Made by a program: the position numbers and the translations under genes. From Azolla caroliniana (lineage: Eukaryota; Polypodiophyta), in the NCBI GenBank assembly GCA_043228905.1, contig JBHGNT010000022.1, positions 682,001 through 746,000 of the forward strand: a DNA stretch of 64,000 bases. The letters run 5' to 3'. The notes under the pieces are model-generated. The model had not been told where the DNA came from. It searched no databases and worked only from the letters and a program-made list of their open reading frames with translations. This document shows positions 61,746 to 64,000 of this stretch, one piece after another; positions within the stretch are counted from its first letter, which is position 1; each line of letters starts with the position of its first letter.

Positions 61746-64000
61746 TTGTCTAGACCAAGGGGTTTGGTGAAGATGTCGGCAATTTGCCGATCCGTCGGAA
61801 CATACTGAAGTTCGACTTCACCAGAAAGGACACGCTCACGGACAAAATGGTAGTGCACCTCAATGTGCTTGGTCCGTGCATGGAAAACGGGGTTTTCGCG
61901 AGCTGGATGCTGTTGAGGTTGTCGCAGTAGATCGTCGTCGGATCGGACACCTCCTCTTGCAGGTCCTTAAGTAGCCGCTTCAACCATATGGCTTTGCATT
62001 TCGCGACAGCCGCTCCTCGATACTTAGCTTCGGTGCTCGACAATGCAACTGTCAGCTGCTTCTTACTGCTCCACGCTATCACGGCACTCCCAAGAGAGAA
62101 CGCGTATCCAGACGTGGATCGGCGATCGGCGGCGTTGCCAGCCCAATCAACATTGGTGTAGCCGACCAACTGCAAGGTTGTACCAGTCCAGTATAGTAGT
62201 CCCCAGTCCTTAGTGCCACTTACGTACCGCAGTACGCGTTGCGCACACTGAAGGTGCTCCTCAGTAGGTCGCGCCATGAACTGACTGATCACCCCGACCG
62301 GGTAACCGAGATCAGGTCAGGTGATTGTCAAGTAGATAAGGCTTCCGACAATTTGTCGGAACCTCATCGGGTCGCATACCTTTCCGGAGTTGGGGCGAAG
62401 CTTGATGGTTCTATCCAGAGCAGTCGAGACGGACTTACAGTCGGCCATCCCGAATTTGAAGAACATACTCAACACATAATGGTGTTGGCTGATCAATATG
62501 CCTTTGGGGTTATGGATCACTTTGATCCCGAGGAAGTAATGAAGATCCCCCAGGTCCTTCATGTGAAACGATGCCGCAAGCTGGAGCTTCACCCCGGTCG
62601 ATTTCACCTAGGTCGGTGCCGGTGATGACCAAGTCATCAACATATAGTAAAATACTGACTGGATCGAGTCCATCTTTCCGGATGAACAAGGAAGGGTCTG
62701 ATTTTGACGTTGCAAAGCCCATCCGACTTAGTTGCTACGTCATCTTCGCGTTCCAGGCATGCGGGGCGTGCTTCAGTCCGTAAAGGGACTTCTACAATCG
62801 GCACACTACCGACGTGTTCGTTCCGGAGTGAAATCTAGGGGGTTGTACCATGTACACCTATTCCTCAAGCTCACCTTGTAGGAACACATTCTTTACATCC
62901 ATCTGATGTAAGTGCCACCCCTTTGCTGCAGCTATCGCGAGCAAAACACGGACGGTCGTCATCTTCGTGACCGGCGCAAACGTCTCATCGTAGTCGATGC
63001 CGTGTTTCTGCGTGTAGCCTTTTGCCACTAACCGAGCCTTGTATCGGTTGACCGAGTTGTCGGTGTCGTACTTGACCTTGTACACCCACCTACATCTGAT
63101 CGGCTTCACACCCTTCGGTGCATCAACCAGATCCCCGGTCTTGTTTTCCGCCAATGCATGCATCTCTTCCTCCATGGCGGTGCTCCAATTCGTGTCCTTA
63201 GCCGCTTCTGTGTAGCTCTCCAGCTCATGCACTTCCGCTACACGGGTCATGTACGCATAATGATGCGCCATGTACTCGTTGTATCCGAACCGCACAACTA
63301 GGTTCTTCTGGCGGGTAGATCGGCATAATCGGTCATTAGCCGATGTCGAGGTCTTCTCGGCCGACGCGGATTTCGCTCTTGAAGACCCGTCACCGCTTCC
63401 CTCGGTGTCGGACTCGTGTCGGTTTGACTCGTTCTTATCCGTGCCGGAATCCGACACCTTCTTCTTCCCTTTCTCTTTGCGCGTAGGCCGTCTCCTCGGC
63501 TTCCTGCATGGGGAATGCACGACCGAGTCTCCACTACTTGCCAGCGCTTCATCGGACTGGTCGAACCGACTCAGTTGTCCATTCGGTCCACTTAACCGAA
63601 ACGAAATCGAACTCTCTTCAAGGGTCCCGATTTCAGGCTCATCCGGAGGCATCTCAATCTTGCTGACCTCATCGTTAGAGCTCAGATTGGAGTTGAGATC
63701 CGGAGTCGTAGGCAAGTACCAGGACGCGGACTCATCAAACACAACGTCACGGCTAACGCACGCTTGTTTGGTGTGCGGGTTATAACACTTATAACCCTTT
63801 TGCTCGTCCGAGTAACCGACCAAGGTACATTTCTCGGCCTTTGTGTCCAACTTCCTCCGTTTCTCCTTTGGCACATGCACATACGCAATGCTACCGAAAA
63901 CTCGTAAGTGTCGCAAGTTCGGCTTCATTCTGAAATATAGCTCGTGCGCCGATGCTTTGTCTCCGATCCGGTTCTGGATGTATACCGCGGTCCTTACTGT
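61746..64000 (-). pseudogene. Ty1/copia element 3: integrase end, reverse transcriptase, RNase H (truncated by window)
   Basis: Minus strand from 64000: integrase C-terminal [20 protein letters not shown] (63928) and [16 protein letters not shown], then a Ser/Glu-rich linker. Next is RT with [48 protein letters not shown] and [18 protein letters not shown], then catalytic LLYVDDLVITG (about 62640). Last is RNase H with VDWAGNAADRRSTSGYAFSL, ALSSTEAKYRGA and [12 protein letters not shown] (about 61890-62150). The RT-RNase H part has frame changes (about 62860, 62610, 62300 and near 61900), so the copy is defective but well preserved. Gag and protease lie beyond the window. Confidence 0.9.

Noticed and set aside
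63270-63785. Plus-strand open frame of 171 codons
   Set aside because: It is antisense to the copia 3 integrase-RT linker, which has clear motifs on the minus strand.

Overview
The window is nuclear DNA of a land plant. One host gene with nine exons and canonical GT/AG introns encodes a plant-type ethanolamine-phosphate cytidylyltransferase with an N-terminal membrane anchor. It sits among nested Ty3/gypsy and Ty1/copia LTR retrotransposons, LINE remnants and plant telomere-type CCCTAAA motifs. I cannot place the organism more finely than that.

Layout. 1-15210 is a stack of nested elements. Two minus-strand partial copies (B2 at 1-364; B at 752-3165 plus 13919-15210) belong to the same gypsy family as a complete 9.7 kb plus-strand copy, element A (3289-12963, 433-bp LTRs, TSD TATAT). 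B was interrupted by a solo LTR (3166-3288 plus 12964-13914), and that LTR was interrupted by A. A carries gag-protease-RT-RNase H-integrase and then a very large extra reading frame (ORF2) of unknown function; it is conserved in B and B2 and contains a long coiled coil. 15211-22118 holds degenerate repeats (a foldback structure, LINE fragments, solo LTR 18557-19481, microsatellites). 22119-27533 is the host gene PECT1. 27534-31762 holds a degraded gypsy element. 31763-38166 is a young LTR element with a gag-like frame and no pol (TR-GAG-like), itself invaded by two solo LTRs. 38167-49150 is mostly AT-rich decay with LINE remnants, three tandem arrays and a small two-exon gene candidate (45889-46756, minus). 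49155-64000 is a second retrotransposon cluster on the minus strand: chromovirus gypsy copies, two copia elements, and two more solo LTRs.

The most unusual signal runs across the whole window. Eight LTR insertions share the termini TGTC(G/A)TG...GACA. All eight lie at four-base targets with central CG (NCGN), and seven show both copies of a 4-bp duplication. Five of these LTRs contain tRNA-like A-box/B-box modules, in two cases several modules on both strands. This recalls the way Cassandra TRIM elements carry 5S rRNA, but with tRNA-like units. I know of no described plant LTR group with this combination. The other candidate novelty is ORF2 of element A: three copies share an in-frame UAG at the same place, coding potential continues beyond it, and the LTR-proximal end lacks a recognisable polypurine tract.
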